Of a stretch of DNA of 12,340 nt, positions 1 through 6,832 are shown in pieces. The translations under genes were made by a program, and so were the position numbers. The notes below the pieces were generated by a model, which saw only the letters and a list, made by a program, of their open reading frames with translations, had not been told where the DNA came from and made no database searches. Source of the DNA: UBA940 sp031548515 (lineage in GTDB: Bacteria; Bacteroidota; Bacteroidia; Bacteroidales; Rikenellaceae); the NCBI GenBank assembly GCA_031548515.1, contig JAVBRB010000029.1:1-12340 (forward strand), in the 5' to 3' direction. Position 1 is the stretch's first letter; each line of letters starts with the position of its first letter.

Positions 1-985
1 CCTGCCTTCGCTCGTGCGCCGCGCCGACGAGGGTGCAAAGGGCATCAATACCGAGCTGAGCAAGGAGGAGACCTACGCCGAAATTTCGCCCGTCCGCATG
101 GATAAAAATGGCGTCAGCGCCTTTGTGTCTATCATGCGCGGATGCAACAATTTTTGTTCCTACTGCGTCGTGCCATACACCCGCGGGCGAGAACGGAGCC
201 GCGATCCGCAGACCATCCTGCGCGAAGTGCGCGAACTTTTCGACGCCGGATACCGCGAAGTGACGCTTCTGGGCCAGAACGTCAACTCCTATCAATGGGA
301 GGCGGTCGGTTTCCCGGAACTTATCAAAATGGTCGCCGAGGCCAGTCCCCTGCTGCGCGTGCGTTTTGCGACGTCGCATCCCAAGGATATGAGCGACGCG
401 CTGCTCGAAACCATGGCCTCGATGCCCAATATCTGCCGCGCCATACACCTGCCGGCACAGTCCGGGAGCAGCCGCGTGCTGGAGGCCATGAACCGCAAAT
501 ACACGCGCGAGTGGTATCTGGACCGTATCGCCGCTATCCGCCGACTGATGCCCGACTGCGCGATCTCAACCGACATTATAGCCGGATTCTGCGGCGAAAC
601 CCCCGAGGACCACGCCGAAACGCTGTCACTGATGCGCGAGGTGGTGTACGAGTTCGCGTTCATGTTCAAATACTCGGAAAGGCCCGGCACGGCGGCCCAG
701 AAGAGCATGGCCGACGACGTCCCCGACGATGTGAAGACCGCCCGCCTTACGGAAATAATCGAGTTGCAGAACGAACTTTCGCTGGCGAGTAACCGCCGCG
801 ACGTGGGCCGTGAATACGAAATACTCATCGAGGGGAGCAGCAAACGCAGCGCGGATAAACTTTTCGGCCGCACCTCGCAGAACAAGGTCGTTGTCATTGA
901 CCGCGGCGGCCACGAAATCGGCGACTACGTGAAAGTCCGCATCACCGGCTGCTCTTCCGCCACCCTGCAAGGGGAAGAGATATAA
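1..985 (+). CDS. miaB: MiaB, tRNA-2-methylthio-N6-dimethylallyladenosine synthase, 5'-truncated
   Basis: Partial gene: the frame is open from base 2 to the TAA at 983-985, about 327 codons, and the N-terminal MTTase domain lies mostly outside the window. The visible part starts just before the radical SAM domain. The cluster motif CxxxCxxC (CNNFCSYC, nt 143-166) sits in the context MRGCNNFCSYCVVPYTRGR, which is typical of MiaB rather than RimO or MtaB. The last ~65 residues look like a TRAM RNA-binding domain. Known role of the family: a 4Fe-4S, S-adenosylmethionine-dependent enzyme that adds the methylthio group to i6A37 in tRNAs reading UNN codons, in the cytoplasm. The GTG at 14 is an internal valine codon, not a start. 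The gene converges with the reverse-strand gene at 1045-1569. Confidence 0.96.
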   Translation, partial: LPSLVRRADEGAKGINTELSKEETYAEISPVRMDKNGVSAFVSIMRGCNNFCSYCVVPYTRGRERSRDPQTILREVRELFDAGYREVTLLGQNVNSYQWEAVGFPELIKMVAEASPLLRVRFATSHPKDMSDALLETMASMPNICRAIHLPAQSGSSRVLEAMNRKYTREWYLDRIAAIRRLMPDCAISTDIIAGFCGETPEDHAETLSLMREVVYEFAFMFKYSERPGTAAQKSMADDVPDDVKTARLTEIIELQNELSLASNRRDVGREYEILIEGSSKRSADKLFGRTSQNKVVVIDRGGHEIGDYVKVRITGCSSATLQGEEI

Positions 986-1017
986 GAAACCCCTCCTGCC
1001 TTGTGGCGCAGGAGGGG
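984..1017 (-). terminator. Hairpin terminator between convergent genes, stronger for the reverse strand
   Basis: A perfect 10-bp stem pairs CCCCTCCTGC (990-999) with GCAGGAGGGG (1008-1017) around an 8-nt loop. Read on the reverse strand, the stem is followed directly by TTTCTTAT (989-982), so it fits an intrinsic terminator for the reverse-strand gene that stops at 1045, 27 nt upstream. On the forward strand the stem is followed by CTGTCCG, with no U-tract. It may still slow or end miaB transcription, and the miaB stop codon lies inside the reverse-strand U-tract. Confidence 0.8.
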
Positions 1018-1044
1018 CTGTCCGTAAATCAGAATCGCAGCGGA

Positions 1045-1569
1045 TTACAAAGAAACATTATGATCATCTGCAACTATCACATTCGTAATCACATAACCCG
1101 ATTGGAATTGTGCCTGTTCGCCTTTAAGGGCGAAAAAGGCGAATCCCACGACAGGCAGTACGGTCAGTCCCGTCACCAATCCCGTGATCAGGGCGGCATT
1201 CGTATCGTCGCCTTCTTTTGAAGCGTTTCCGGTCAGCATAACGGTTGTGCCGTCAATGGCTGTGGTGGATACCGCCTGTACTTTGATGGACCCGCCCTTA
1301 CCCATGCCTTTTGCTTTTTGTCTTTCGACGCTCAACTGTATGGGCGTGCCTTGTGCTATCAGTACCTCTTTTGTCGATTTGTCGATAACATTTGCAGTTA
1401 CGACCGCTGTAACCTGATTTTTCTTGTTGCTCGATGCATCGGAAGTCAGATGTACCGGTACATTCGTTCCCCGTTTCAGTATGACTGGTTCGGAGGTTTG
1501 TGCATACACACCACATGTACTCACATGCAGCATCAGGATCGTAAGCACCATTGATACGATTTTCTTCAT
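1045..1569 (-). CDS. Small exported protein of unknown function, with C-terminal hydrophobic segment
   Basis: A 174-residue protein starting at ATG 1569-1567 with the AT-rich leader typical of this group and no Shine-Dalgarno site. Residues 1-23 look like a Sec signal peptide (MKK, then a hydrophobic core, then VYA before Gln24), so it is probably exported. Residues about 24-115 are rich in Val/Thr, probably beta-structure, with the pattern GTPIQLSVERQKAKG followed by GGSIKV and IDGTTVMLTG. I have seen similar patterns in small envelope proteins of Bacteroidota but cannot name the family. Residues about 125-148 form a glycine-containing hydrophobic stretch that could span or insert in a membrane. 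The gene lies downstream of the candidate ncRNA and is followed by the hairpin terminator at 984-1017. No function is assigned. Confidence 0.75.
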   Translation of the reverse strand: MKKIVSMVLTILMLHVSTCGVYAQTSEPVILKRGTNVPVHLTSDASSNKKNQVTAVVTANVIDKSTKEVLIAQGTPIQLSVERQKAKGMGKGGSIKVQAVSTTAIDGTTVMLTGNASKEGDDTNAALITGLVTGLTVLPVVGFAFFALKGEQAQFQSGYVITNVIVADDHNVSL

Positions 1570-1617
1570 TGTTTAGAATTTTGTTTGATTGCCTGCCAGT
1601 CCCTGATCGGCAATAAA

Positions 1618-1808
1618 TACAAAAAAGAAAGCGTGGGACTGTTAGAGAATTTTACTGGCGGGTTCTGGTAAACCTTGGTCAAAAACAAGCAACAGCCCAC
1701 GCCCATATCAGATATGATGCGTGAGATAAGTCGCTGTTCCGTGACCTTGCGAAATTTACCAGATTTGCCAGTCAGAATCAGCTAAACACTTTCCGTGTTC
1801 AATATGTT
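1618..1808 (-). ncRNA. ssrS: Rod-shaped structured RNA, candidate 6S RNA
   Basis: The reverse strand holds eight nested helices, about 46 bp in all, in one rod. With each pair written as forward coordinates, they are: 1786-1793 with 1627-1634 (closing GAAAGUGU/ACGCUUUC, one GU); 1782-1785 with 1642-1645; 1767-1772 with 1654-1659 (ACUGGC/GCCAGU); 1755-1762 with 1665-1672 (CUGGUAAA/UUUACCAG); 1742-1746 with 1677-1681; 1733-1738 with 1691-1696 (AACAGC/GCUGUU); 1719-1723 with 1698-1702; 1713-1716 with 1704-1709. A U-tract (1626-1621) follows the closing stem. A -7 box at 1821-1814 predicts a start near 1808, giving about 190 nt. Size, pairing of both ends and a rod with internal loops match 6S RNA, which binds sigma70-type RNA polymerase as an open-promoter mimic. 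An alternative is a 5' leader of the reverse gene at 1569. The structure is seen; the 6S identity is inferred. Confidence 0.6.
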
Positions 1809-1813
1809 AATGG

Positions 1814-1821
1814 CAAAGATA
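1814..1821 (-). promoter_or_regulatory. -7 promoter box of the ncRNA
   Basis: On the reverse strand the sequence reads TATCTTTG, an exact match to the Bacteroidota -7 consensus TAnnTTTG. A start about 3-7 nt downstream (near 1808) would put the rod's closing stem about 15 nt inside the transcript. No clear TTTG -33 element is seen at the expected spacing. Confidence 0.6.
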
Positions 1822-1834
1822 ACGAAAAAATGAC

Positions 1835-1842
1835 TATCTTTG
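1835..1842 (+). promoter_or_regulatory. -7 promoter box of ychF
   Basis: TATCTTTG matches the Bacteroidota -7 consensus TAnnTTTG. The predicted start is near 1846-1849, giving a leader of about 20 nt before the ychF ATG at 1870. No convincing TTTG -33 element is seen. The place where it should lie (about 1812-1815) is occupied by the divergent -7 box of the ncRNA. Confidence 0.65.
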
Positions 1843-1869
1843 TATGATTAATTTAACGACAAAGATTCA

Positions 1870-2970
1870 ATGGCATTACAATGCGGCATAGTGGGACTGC
1901 CCAACGTAGGTAAATCCACTCTGTTCAACTCACTCTCAAACGCAAAGGCCCAGGCCGCCAATTTCCCTTTTTGCACCATAGAACCCAACGTGGGCGTCAT
2001 TACGGTGCCGGACGAACGGCTGGCGAAACTGGTCGAGATAGATAAACCCCGGAAAGTAGTTCCCACGACAATCGAGATAGTCGACATTGCGGGCCTTGTG
2101 AAAGGCGCTTCGAAAGGCGAGGGACTCGGCAATAAATTTCTGGGCAACATTCGCAACACGGACGCGATAATCCATGTGCTGAGGTGTTTCGACAGCGGCG
2201 ACATCACCCACGTCGACGGTTCGATAGACCCTGTGCGCGACAAGGAAATTATCGATATGGAATTGCAGCTCAAGGACCTCGAGACGGTCGAAAGCCGCAT
2301 CGGAAAGGTTAAAAAACAGGCCGAAACCGGCGGAGATAAAAATGCAAAACGCGCCTACGACATACTCTTGAAGTATTTGGAGGCCCTGCAGGCTGGCAGA
2401 AGTGCGCGCATGGTGACGCTCGACAAGGAAGACCGCAAATTCATCAGCGACCTGAACCTCTTGACTGACAAGCCGGTGCTTTACGTCTGCAACGTCGACG
2501 AGGCCAGCGCGGTGAAGGGTAACCGATATGTGGAGGCTGTGAAGCAGGCTATTGCAGGCGAAAATGCCGAAATTCTGATCGTCGCCGCGGCCATCGAGGC
2601 CGATATTGCCGAACTCGAAGATTACGAGGAGCGGCAGATGTTCCTTGCCGAGATCGGGTTGGAAGAATCGGGTGTGAGCCGCCTGATAAAAGCGGCCTAC
2701 AAACTGCTCGACCTGCAGACATATTTCACGACCGGAGCGGACGAAAGCCGCGCCTGGACCTTTACCCGGGGGATGAAAGCGCCGCAGACGGCAGGCATTA
2801 TCCACACCGACTTCGAACGCGGCTTCATCCGTGCCGAGGTGATAAAATACGCCGATTACGTTGCGCTGGGTTCGGAAAAAGCGTGCCGCGAGGCGGGCAA
2901 AATAGCCATCGAAGGCAAAGAGTACGTCGTCCAGGACGGCGATATCATGCACTTCTTATTCAACGTATAA
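1870..2970 (+). CDS. ychF: YchF/OLA1-type ribosome-associated ATPase
   Basis: A 366-residue protein, close to the usual YchF length (about 363). The start is ATG 1870 in the context MALQCGIVGLPNVGKSTLFN. The P-loop GLPNVGKST is at residues 9-17, the switch I region NFPFCTIEPNVG at 31-42, and the DIAGLV G3 motif at 72-77. The G4 position reads NVDE instead of the GTPase NKxD, the family mark that explains the preference for ATP over GTP. A coiled-coil-like helical region fills the middle, and a TGS domain ends the protein (TAGIIHTDFERGFIRAEVI region). Known role: a translation-factor-class (TRAFAC) ATPase that binds ribosomes and is linked to stress and redox responses. It is the first gene of a tight forward run, with gltX starting 2 nt after its stop. 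Confidence 0.97.
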   Translation: MALQCGIVGLPNVGKSTLFNSLSNAKAQAANFPFCTIEPNVGVITVPDERLAKLVEIDKPRKVVPTTIEIVDIAGLVKGASKGEGLGNKFLGNIRNTDAIIHVLRCFDSGDITHVDGSIDPVRDKEIIDMELQLKDLETVESRIGKVKKQAETGGDKNAKRAYDILLKYLEALQAGRSARMVTLDKEDRKFISDLNLLTDKPVLYVCNVDEASAVKGNRYVEAVKQAIAGENAEILIVAAAIEADIAELEDYEERQMFLAEIGLEESGVSRLIKAAYKLLDLQTYFTTGADESRAWTFTRGMKAPQTAGIIHTDFERGFIRAEVIKYADYVALGSEKACREAGKIAIEGKEYVVQDGDIMHFLFNV

Positions 2971-2972
2971 AG

Positions 2973-4508
2973 ATGAATAACCGAGATATACGAGTCAGAT
3001 TCGCCCCGTCGCCTACGGGACCACTGCATATGGGCGGCGTGAGGACCGCCCTGTATAACTACCTTTTCGCGCGGCGCAACGGCGGAACGTTCATAATCCG
3101 CATCGAGGATACCGATTCGCAGAGGTTCGTTCCCGGTGCGGAACAGTATATCCTGGATTCGCTCGACTGGTGCGGGATCAAGGTCGACGAGGGCGTCGGC
3201 GTGGGAGGCCCCCATGCGCCTTACCGCCAGAGCGAACGGAAGGAAATATACCACAAATATGCCCTGCGACTCGTTGAGTCGGGGAATGCATATTACGCTT
3301 TCGATAGTGCAGAGTCGCTCGACGCCCTGCGCGCCGAAGCCGAAGCTGCCGGAAAGACGTTCTCATACGACAGCACCGTGCGCAACGGACTGGAAACGTC
3401 GCTACGGCTGTCGCCTGAGGAGGTTGCGGAACGCATCGCGCGCGGCGACCAGTATGTGGTGCGCTTCAAAATGCCGGAAAACGAGGACGTCGTGATGAAC
3501 GACCTTATCCGCGGCGAAGTCATCATAAACACCTCGACGCTCGACGACAAGGTGCTGTATAAATCGTCCGACGGACTCCCCACATATCACCTTGCCAACA
3601 TTGTGGACGACCACCTGATGGAGATCAGCCATGTCATCCGCGGCGAGGAATGGCTGCCGTCGCTGCCGCTGCACTACCTGCTTTACAGGGCGTTCGGATG
3701 GACGGACAGCCAGCCGCTTTTCGCCCACCTGCCGCTGCTGTTGAAGCCGACAGGAGGCGGCAAACTGAGCAAACGCGACGGCGACAAGTTGGGTTTTCCG
3801 GTCTTTCCGATGCGCTGGATCTCTGCCGACGGCGAGATATCGTCGGGTTATAAAGAGGATGGATATTTTCCTGAGGCGTTCGTAAATATGTTGGCTCTGC
3901 TGGGGTGGAATCCCGGCACGGAGCAGGAACTTTTCTCGATGGACGAACTCATCGCTGAATTTTCGCTCGACCGCGTCAGCAAATCGGGCGCACGGTTCCA
4001 GCCCGAAAAGGCCCGCTGGTTCAACCAGCAGTACATGCACATCAAGAGCGACGCCGAACTTACGGATATGTTCATCCCGATCCTGCTCGAAAAGGGTATA
4101 GCATGGGAGCGCGAAAAGATAGAGCGCATCGTGGGGTTGATAAAAGAGCGCGCGACGTTCGTGAGCGATTTCTGGGAACTGTCATCGTATTTCTTCATAG
4201 CCCCGATGCATTACGAGGAAAAGGCAGCCAAAAAGTTCTGGAAAGGTGAGAATCCGGCCCGTATCGCCGAACTGCGCGAGGTACTGTTCCGCGAACAGGA
4301 TTTCAGCGCGGCGAACCTCGAAAAGCTCATACATGAGTGGATCGAGAAAAAGGAATACCCGATGGGGCAGGTGATGAATTCGCTGCGTCTGGCGGTCGTG
4401 GGAGCCTCGATGGGTCCCGGCTTGGCGGACATATGCGACATCATAGGCAAGCCCGAAACCATGTTTCGAATTGACAACGCGCTTAAAAAACTGGAGGTGC
4501 AAGCATGA
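2973..4508 (+). CDS. gltX: Glutamyl-tRNA synthetase (GluRS)
   Basis: A 511-residue class I aminoacyl-tRNA synthetase. I chose ATG 2973 because it gives the canonical N-terminus MNNRDIRVRFAPSPTGPLHM; the open frame extends upstream to 2883, but that part overlaps ychF and is not protein-like. The HIGH motif is H19-M-G-G22 within PSPTGPLHMGG, and the KMSKS motif is K264-L-S-K-R268. The C-terminal third is the helical anticodon-binding part. The protein charges tRNA(Glu) with glutamate in the cytoplasm. Whether it also charges tRNA(Gln) cannot be judged from the sequence alone. The start is 2 nt after the ychF stop, and the stop overlaps the dapB start as ATGA, so translation is probably coupled. 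Confidence 0.97.
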   Translation: MNNRDIRVRFAPSPTGPLHMGGVRTALYNYLFARRNGGTFIIRIEDTDSQRFVPGAEQYILDSLDWCGIKVDEGVGVGGPHAPYRQSERKEIYHKYALRLVESGNAYYAFDSAESLDALRAEAEAAGKTFSYDSTVRNGLETSLRLSPEEVAERIARGDQYVVRFKMPENEDVVMNDLIRGEVIINTSTLDDKVLYKSSDGLPTYHLANIVDDHLMEISHVIRGEEWLPSLPLHYLLYRAFGWTDSQPLFAHLPLLLKPTGGGKLSKRDGDKLGFPVFPMRWISADGEISSGYKEDGYFPEAFVNMLALLGWNPGTEQELFSMDELIAEFSLDRVSKSGARFQPEKARWFNQQYMHIKSDAELTDMFIPILLEKGIAWEREKIERIVGLIKERATFVSDFWELSSYFFIAPMHYEEKAAKKFWKGENPARIAELREVLFREQDFSAANLEKLIHEWIEKKEYPMGQVMNSLRLAVVGASMGPGLADICDIIGKPETMFRIDNALKKLEVQA

Positions 4509-5221
4509 AAGCAGCTATTATAGGATACGGCAAAATGGGCCGCGAGATAGAGCGGATACTGCACGAAAGGGGGCATGAAATCGCCCTTGTAATAGATGTT
4601 GATAACATTGCAGATTTCAATGCCGAAAAAATGCGCGGCATCGACGTCGCGATCGAGTTCACGACTCCGGATACCGCCCTCGGGAACATTAAAAAATGTC
4701 TTGAAATCGGGGTGCCTGTAGTTTGCGGAACTACCGCCTGGACTGCGCACCTGCCCGAAGTGGAGGCGTTATGCAGGGAGAAGGACGGGGCATTTTTCTA
4801 CGCTTCAAACTACAGTATCGGCGTCAACGTGATGTTCGAGATGAACCGCCGCCTGGCAGCGATGATGAACCGCTTCCCCGAGTACGACGTGACCGTCGAA
4901 GAGGTGCACCATGTCCAGAAAAAGGATGCCCCGAGCGGAACGGCCATTACGATTGCCGATGACATTGTCGCGTCCCTCGGGCGCAAAACAAAATGGGTGG
5001 GGCAGACCACGACAGATCCGGTTGAACTTGAGGTGGTGTCCGTGCGCAGGAGCGTCGCGCCGGGTACGCACACTGTGACTTATGAGTCGGACGTCGACAG
5101 CCTGACCGTGACGCATAATATTAAAAGTCGCAGCGGACTGGCTGCGGGGGCTGTGCTTGCCGCCGAATTCCTCGCAGGGAAGAAAGGCGTATTTTCTATG
5201 AGAGATTTGCTCGGTTTCTAA
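4505..5221 (+). CDS. dapB: 4-hydroxy-tetrahydrodipicolinate reductase (DapB)
   Basis: A 238-residue protein, a little shorter than the E. coli enzyme (273). The N-terminal Rossmann motif GYGKMG (residues 7-12) binds NAD(P)H; GTTAW (75-79) and ASNYSIGVN (100-108) are family motifs. The signature EEVHHVQKKDAPSGTA (132-147) holds the two histidines (135-136), the catalytic lysine (139 or 140) and the substrate-binding PSGTA loop. It makes tetrahydrodipicolinate on the way to meso-diaminopimelate and lysine, feeding peptidoglycan and protein synthesis. The start overlaps the gltX stop by 4 nt. After the stop comes the repeat-rich 243-nt gap before lepB; the dapB-lepB neighbourhood itself is common in Bacteroidota. 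Confidence 0.97.
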   Translation: MKAAIIGYGKMGREIERILHERGHEIALVIDVDNIADFNAEKMRGIDVAIEFTTPDTALGNIKKCLEIGVPVVCGTTAWTAHLPEVEALCREKDGAFFYASNYSIGVNVMFEMNRRLAAMMNRFPEYDVTVEEVHHVQKKDAPSGTAITIADDIVASLGRKTKWVGQTTTDPVELEVVSVRRSVAPGTHTVTYESDVDSLTVTHNIKSRSGLAAGAVLAAEFLAGKKGVFSMRDLLGF

Positions 5222-5233
5222 AACCTTTAAAAT

Positions 5234-5457
5234 AACCCGAGTTCGGGATAATCGAAGCGCAATAACGAACTCAACCCGATTGGGAGCAGCCTGAGCGGCT
5301 GCGACAAGGGCCATCCCATATTTAGGGGAGGTCGGTGGGAGGGGTGATCGACAAAACAGGGGCTGTTAAAGACCCTTAACGCGGGTCCGGAATAAGAACT
5401 CGCGGGCAAGACAAAGGAAATGAATAACTTAAAACGAGTTCTTATACCGAACTCACG
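5234..5457 (+). mobile_element. Candidate non-autonomous MITE-like element between dapB and lepB
   Basis: No convincing gene lies in 5222-5464. The segment has imperfect terminal inverted repeats: GAGTTCGGGATAA (5239-5251) and TTATACCGAACTC (5442-5454), matching at 12 of 13 positions. It is flanked by a 7-bp direct repeat TTAAAAT (5227-5233 and 5458-5464) that could be a target-site duplication. The hexamer GAGTTC/GAACTC occurs five times (5239, 5267, 5396, 5436, 5449), giving subterminal palindromes at both ends. Internal hairpins are GCAGCC/GGCTGC (5286-5291 with 5297-5302) and GACCC/GGGTC (5371-5375 with 5383-5387). It encodes no transposase, and the direct repeat is AT-rich and might be chance. 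The strand is arbitrary. Confidence 0.5.
5392..5445. repeat. 11-bp perfect inverted repeat upstream of lepB
   Basis: ATAAGAACTCG (5392-5402) is the exact reverse complement of CGAGTTCTTAT (5435-5445), with a 32-nt spacer. The right arm overlaps the right terminal repeat of the candidate element. The repeat could be part of that element, a transposase-binding site, or a hairpin in the lepB leader. No TAnnTTTG -7 box is seen near lepB, so how lepB is transcribed past this segment is unclear. Confidence 0.65.
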
Positions 5458-5464
5458 TTAAAAT

Positions 5465-6832
5465 ATGGAAAAACTGAAAGCGATATTGAAAAACAAGTGG
5501 TTCAGATTCCTGCTTGCCGCTACGCTGTGGGTACTGATATTCGTCGTGTGGATGCGTAATCCCTGGATGCTGTTTGGCATTCCGGTGATTTTCGACATCT
5601 ATATCACCAAGTATTTCAGCTGTTACGTACTGAAATATCATCGCGAGTGGCGTAAAAAGAACCGTATGTACAAAGAAGTGATGTCATGGGTAGAGGCTAT
5701 ATTGTTTGCTGTAATCGTCGCATCTCTGGTCCATATTCTCGTTTTCCAGATGTACGTCATTCCCACGCCGTCGATGGAGAAGAGTCTGTTGGTCGGCGAC
5801 TATTTGTATGTAAGCAAGTTGAGTTATGGTCCCAAGATGCCAAATACGCCGCTGTCGATGCCGTTGGTGCATAACACGATGCCTTTCTCGCAGACGGCGA
5901 GATCCTATTCAGAGGCGATAAAGCGGCCGTACAAACGGCTTTCGGGACTGAAACCGATAAGGCATGACGACGTGGTTGTGTTCAATTTTCCGGCCGGAGA
6001 CACCGTACTGCTCGAATACCAGGGGGTTACCTACTATGATGTGCTGAGGGAATACCAGACCCGTTTGGGAGATAAAGAAGGCCGCCGCCGTCTGAACAAC
6101 GACTATACTGTTGTTTCACGTCCGGTCGACAAGCGCGAAAACTACGTAAAACGCTGTGTGGCGCTTCCCGGCGACAGCATAAGGCTTGTCGCGTCGCAGC
6201 TTTACGTGAACGGCGAACGGCAGAAAGAAATTCCTGGAATACAGCAGATGTACTATGTTTCGACCACTTCGCCTTTTTCCCAGATGGCACTCGACAATAT
6301 GGGCATCGCCAATAGCGACGTGATGCACAGCAGCGCGACGGGCGACTACCTGTTGCCGCTGACAGCCGCCAATCTCGAAAAGGTGAAAGGGATGAAGAAC
6401 GTGCTTGGTATTGAACAGTACCAGCGCGGCTCCGGATCCGAGATTTTCCCCAATGACATACACTACAACTGGACGGAGAACGATTTCGGGCCTCTGTGGA
6501 TTCCGGAAAAGGGCGCAACCGTCGAACTGACGCTCGAAAACCTGCCGGTATACCGGCGGATAATCGACGTTTACGAGTCGAACGACCTGGCGGTACGCGA
6601 CGGCGTGATATACATAAACGACCAGTCCGCGACAAGTTATACGTTCAAAATGAACTACTATTGGATGATGGGCGACAACCGGCAGAATTCGGCCGATTCG
6701 CGTTTCTGGGGATTCGTTCCTGAAGACCATGTCGTTGGCAAGGCATCGTTCGTGTGGCTGTCGCTCGACAAGGAAAAAGGATGGTTCGATGGCAAGATAC
6801 GCTGGAAAAAGATGTTCAAGAAGGTGCGTTAA
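5465..6832 (+). CDS. lepB: Signal peptidase I, long Bacteroidota form
   Basis: A 455-residue membrane protease that cuts Sec and Tat signal peptides at the outer face of the inner membrane. Two or three hydrophobic segments lie near residues 14-50 and 75-97. The Ser nucleophile is in PTPSMEKSL (Ser103) and the general-base Lys in YVKRCVALPGD (Lys229). The conserved box near the end, MGDNRQNSADSRFWGFVP (402-419), is intact. The stretch between Lys229 and that box holds about 170 residues, much longer than in Bacillus enzymes and usual for this phylum. The start ATG 5465 abuts the direct repeat TTAAAAT, so its leader may be shaped by the adjacent element. Its TAA stop is followed at once, in the same frame, by the next gene. 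Confidence 0.96.
   Translation: MEKLKAILKNKWFRFLLAATLWVLIFVVWMRNPWMLFGIPVIFDIYITKYFSCYVLKYHREWRKKNRMYKEVMSWVEAILFAVIVASLVHILVFQMYVIPTPSMEKSLLVGDYLYVSKLSYGPKMPNTPLSMPLVHNTMPFSQTARSYSEAIKRPYKRLSGLKPIRHDDVVVFNFPAGDTVLLEYQGVTYYDVLREYQTRLGDKEGRRRLNNDYTVVSRPVDKRENYVKRCVALPGDSIRLVASQLYVNGERQKEIPGIQQMYYVSTTSPFSQMALDNMGIANSDVMHSSATGDYLLPLTAANLEKVKGMKNVLGIEQYQRGSGSEIFPNDIHYNWTENDFGPLWIPEKGATVELTLENLPVYRRIIDVYESNDLAVRDGVIYINDQSATSYTFKMNYYWMMGDNRQNSADSRFWGFVPEDHVVGKASFVWLSLDKEKGWFDGKIRWKKMFKKVR
6818..6824 (+). promoter_or_regulatory. Shine-Dalgarno-like site supporting the TTG start of the YigZ-family gene
   Basis: AAGAAGG lies within the lepB 3' end, 8 nt before the TTG at 6833. Such purine-rich sites are uncommon before starts in this window, so it helps support a TTG start at the exact lepB stop. 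Confidence 0.4.

Noticed and set aside
990..1017. Hairpin as a dedicated miaB terminator
   Set aside because: On the forward strand no U-tract follows the stem, while the reverse strand has TTTCTT at once after it. It was assigned mainly to the reverse gene, with possible two-way action.
1618..1808. SRP RNA, tmRNA or a metabolite riboswitch as explanation for the structured RNA
   Set aside because: There is no SRP GGAAG/AGCAG loop, no tRNA-like ends or tag frame, and no riboswitch core I recognise. The single nested rod with paired ends fits 6S better.
2883..2972. Upstream extension of gltX by 30 codons
   Set aside because: It overlaps the ychF 3' end and reads as low-similarity arginine-rich sequence. 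ATG 2973 gives the standard GluRS N-terminus.
5227..5409. 60-codon reverse-strand frame in the dapB-lepB gap
   Set aside because: Short and proline-rich, lying inside the hairpin-bearing candidate element, with no convincing start context. It is treated as a by-product of the repeat, though its presence in other copies would be worth checking.
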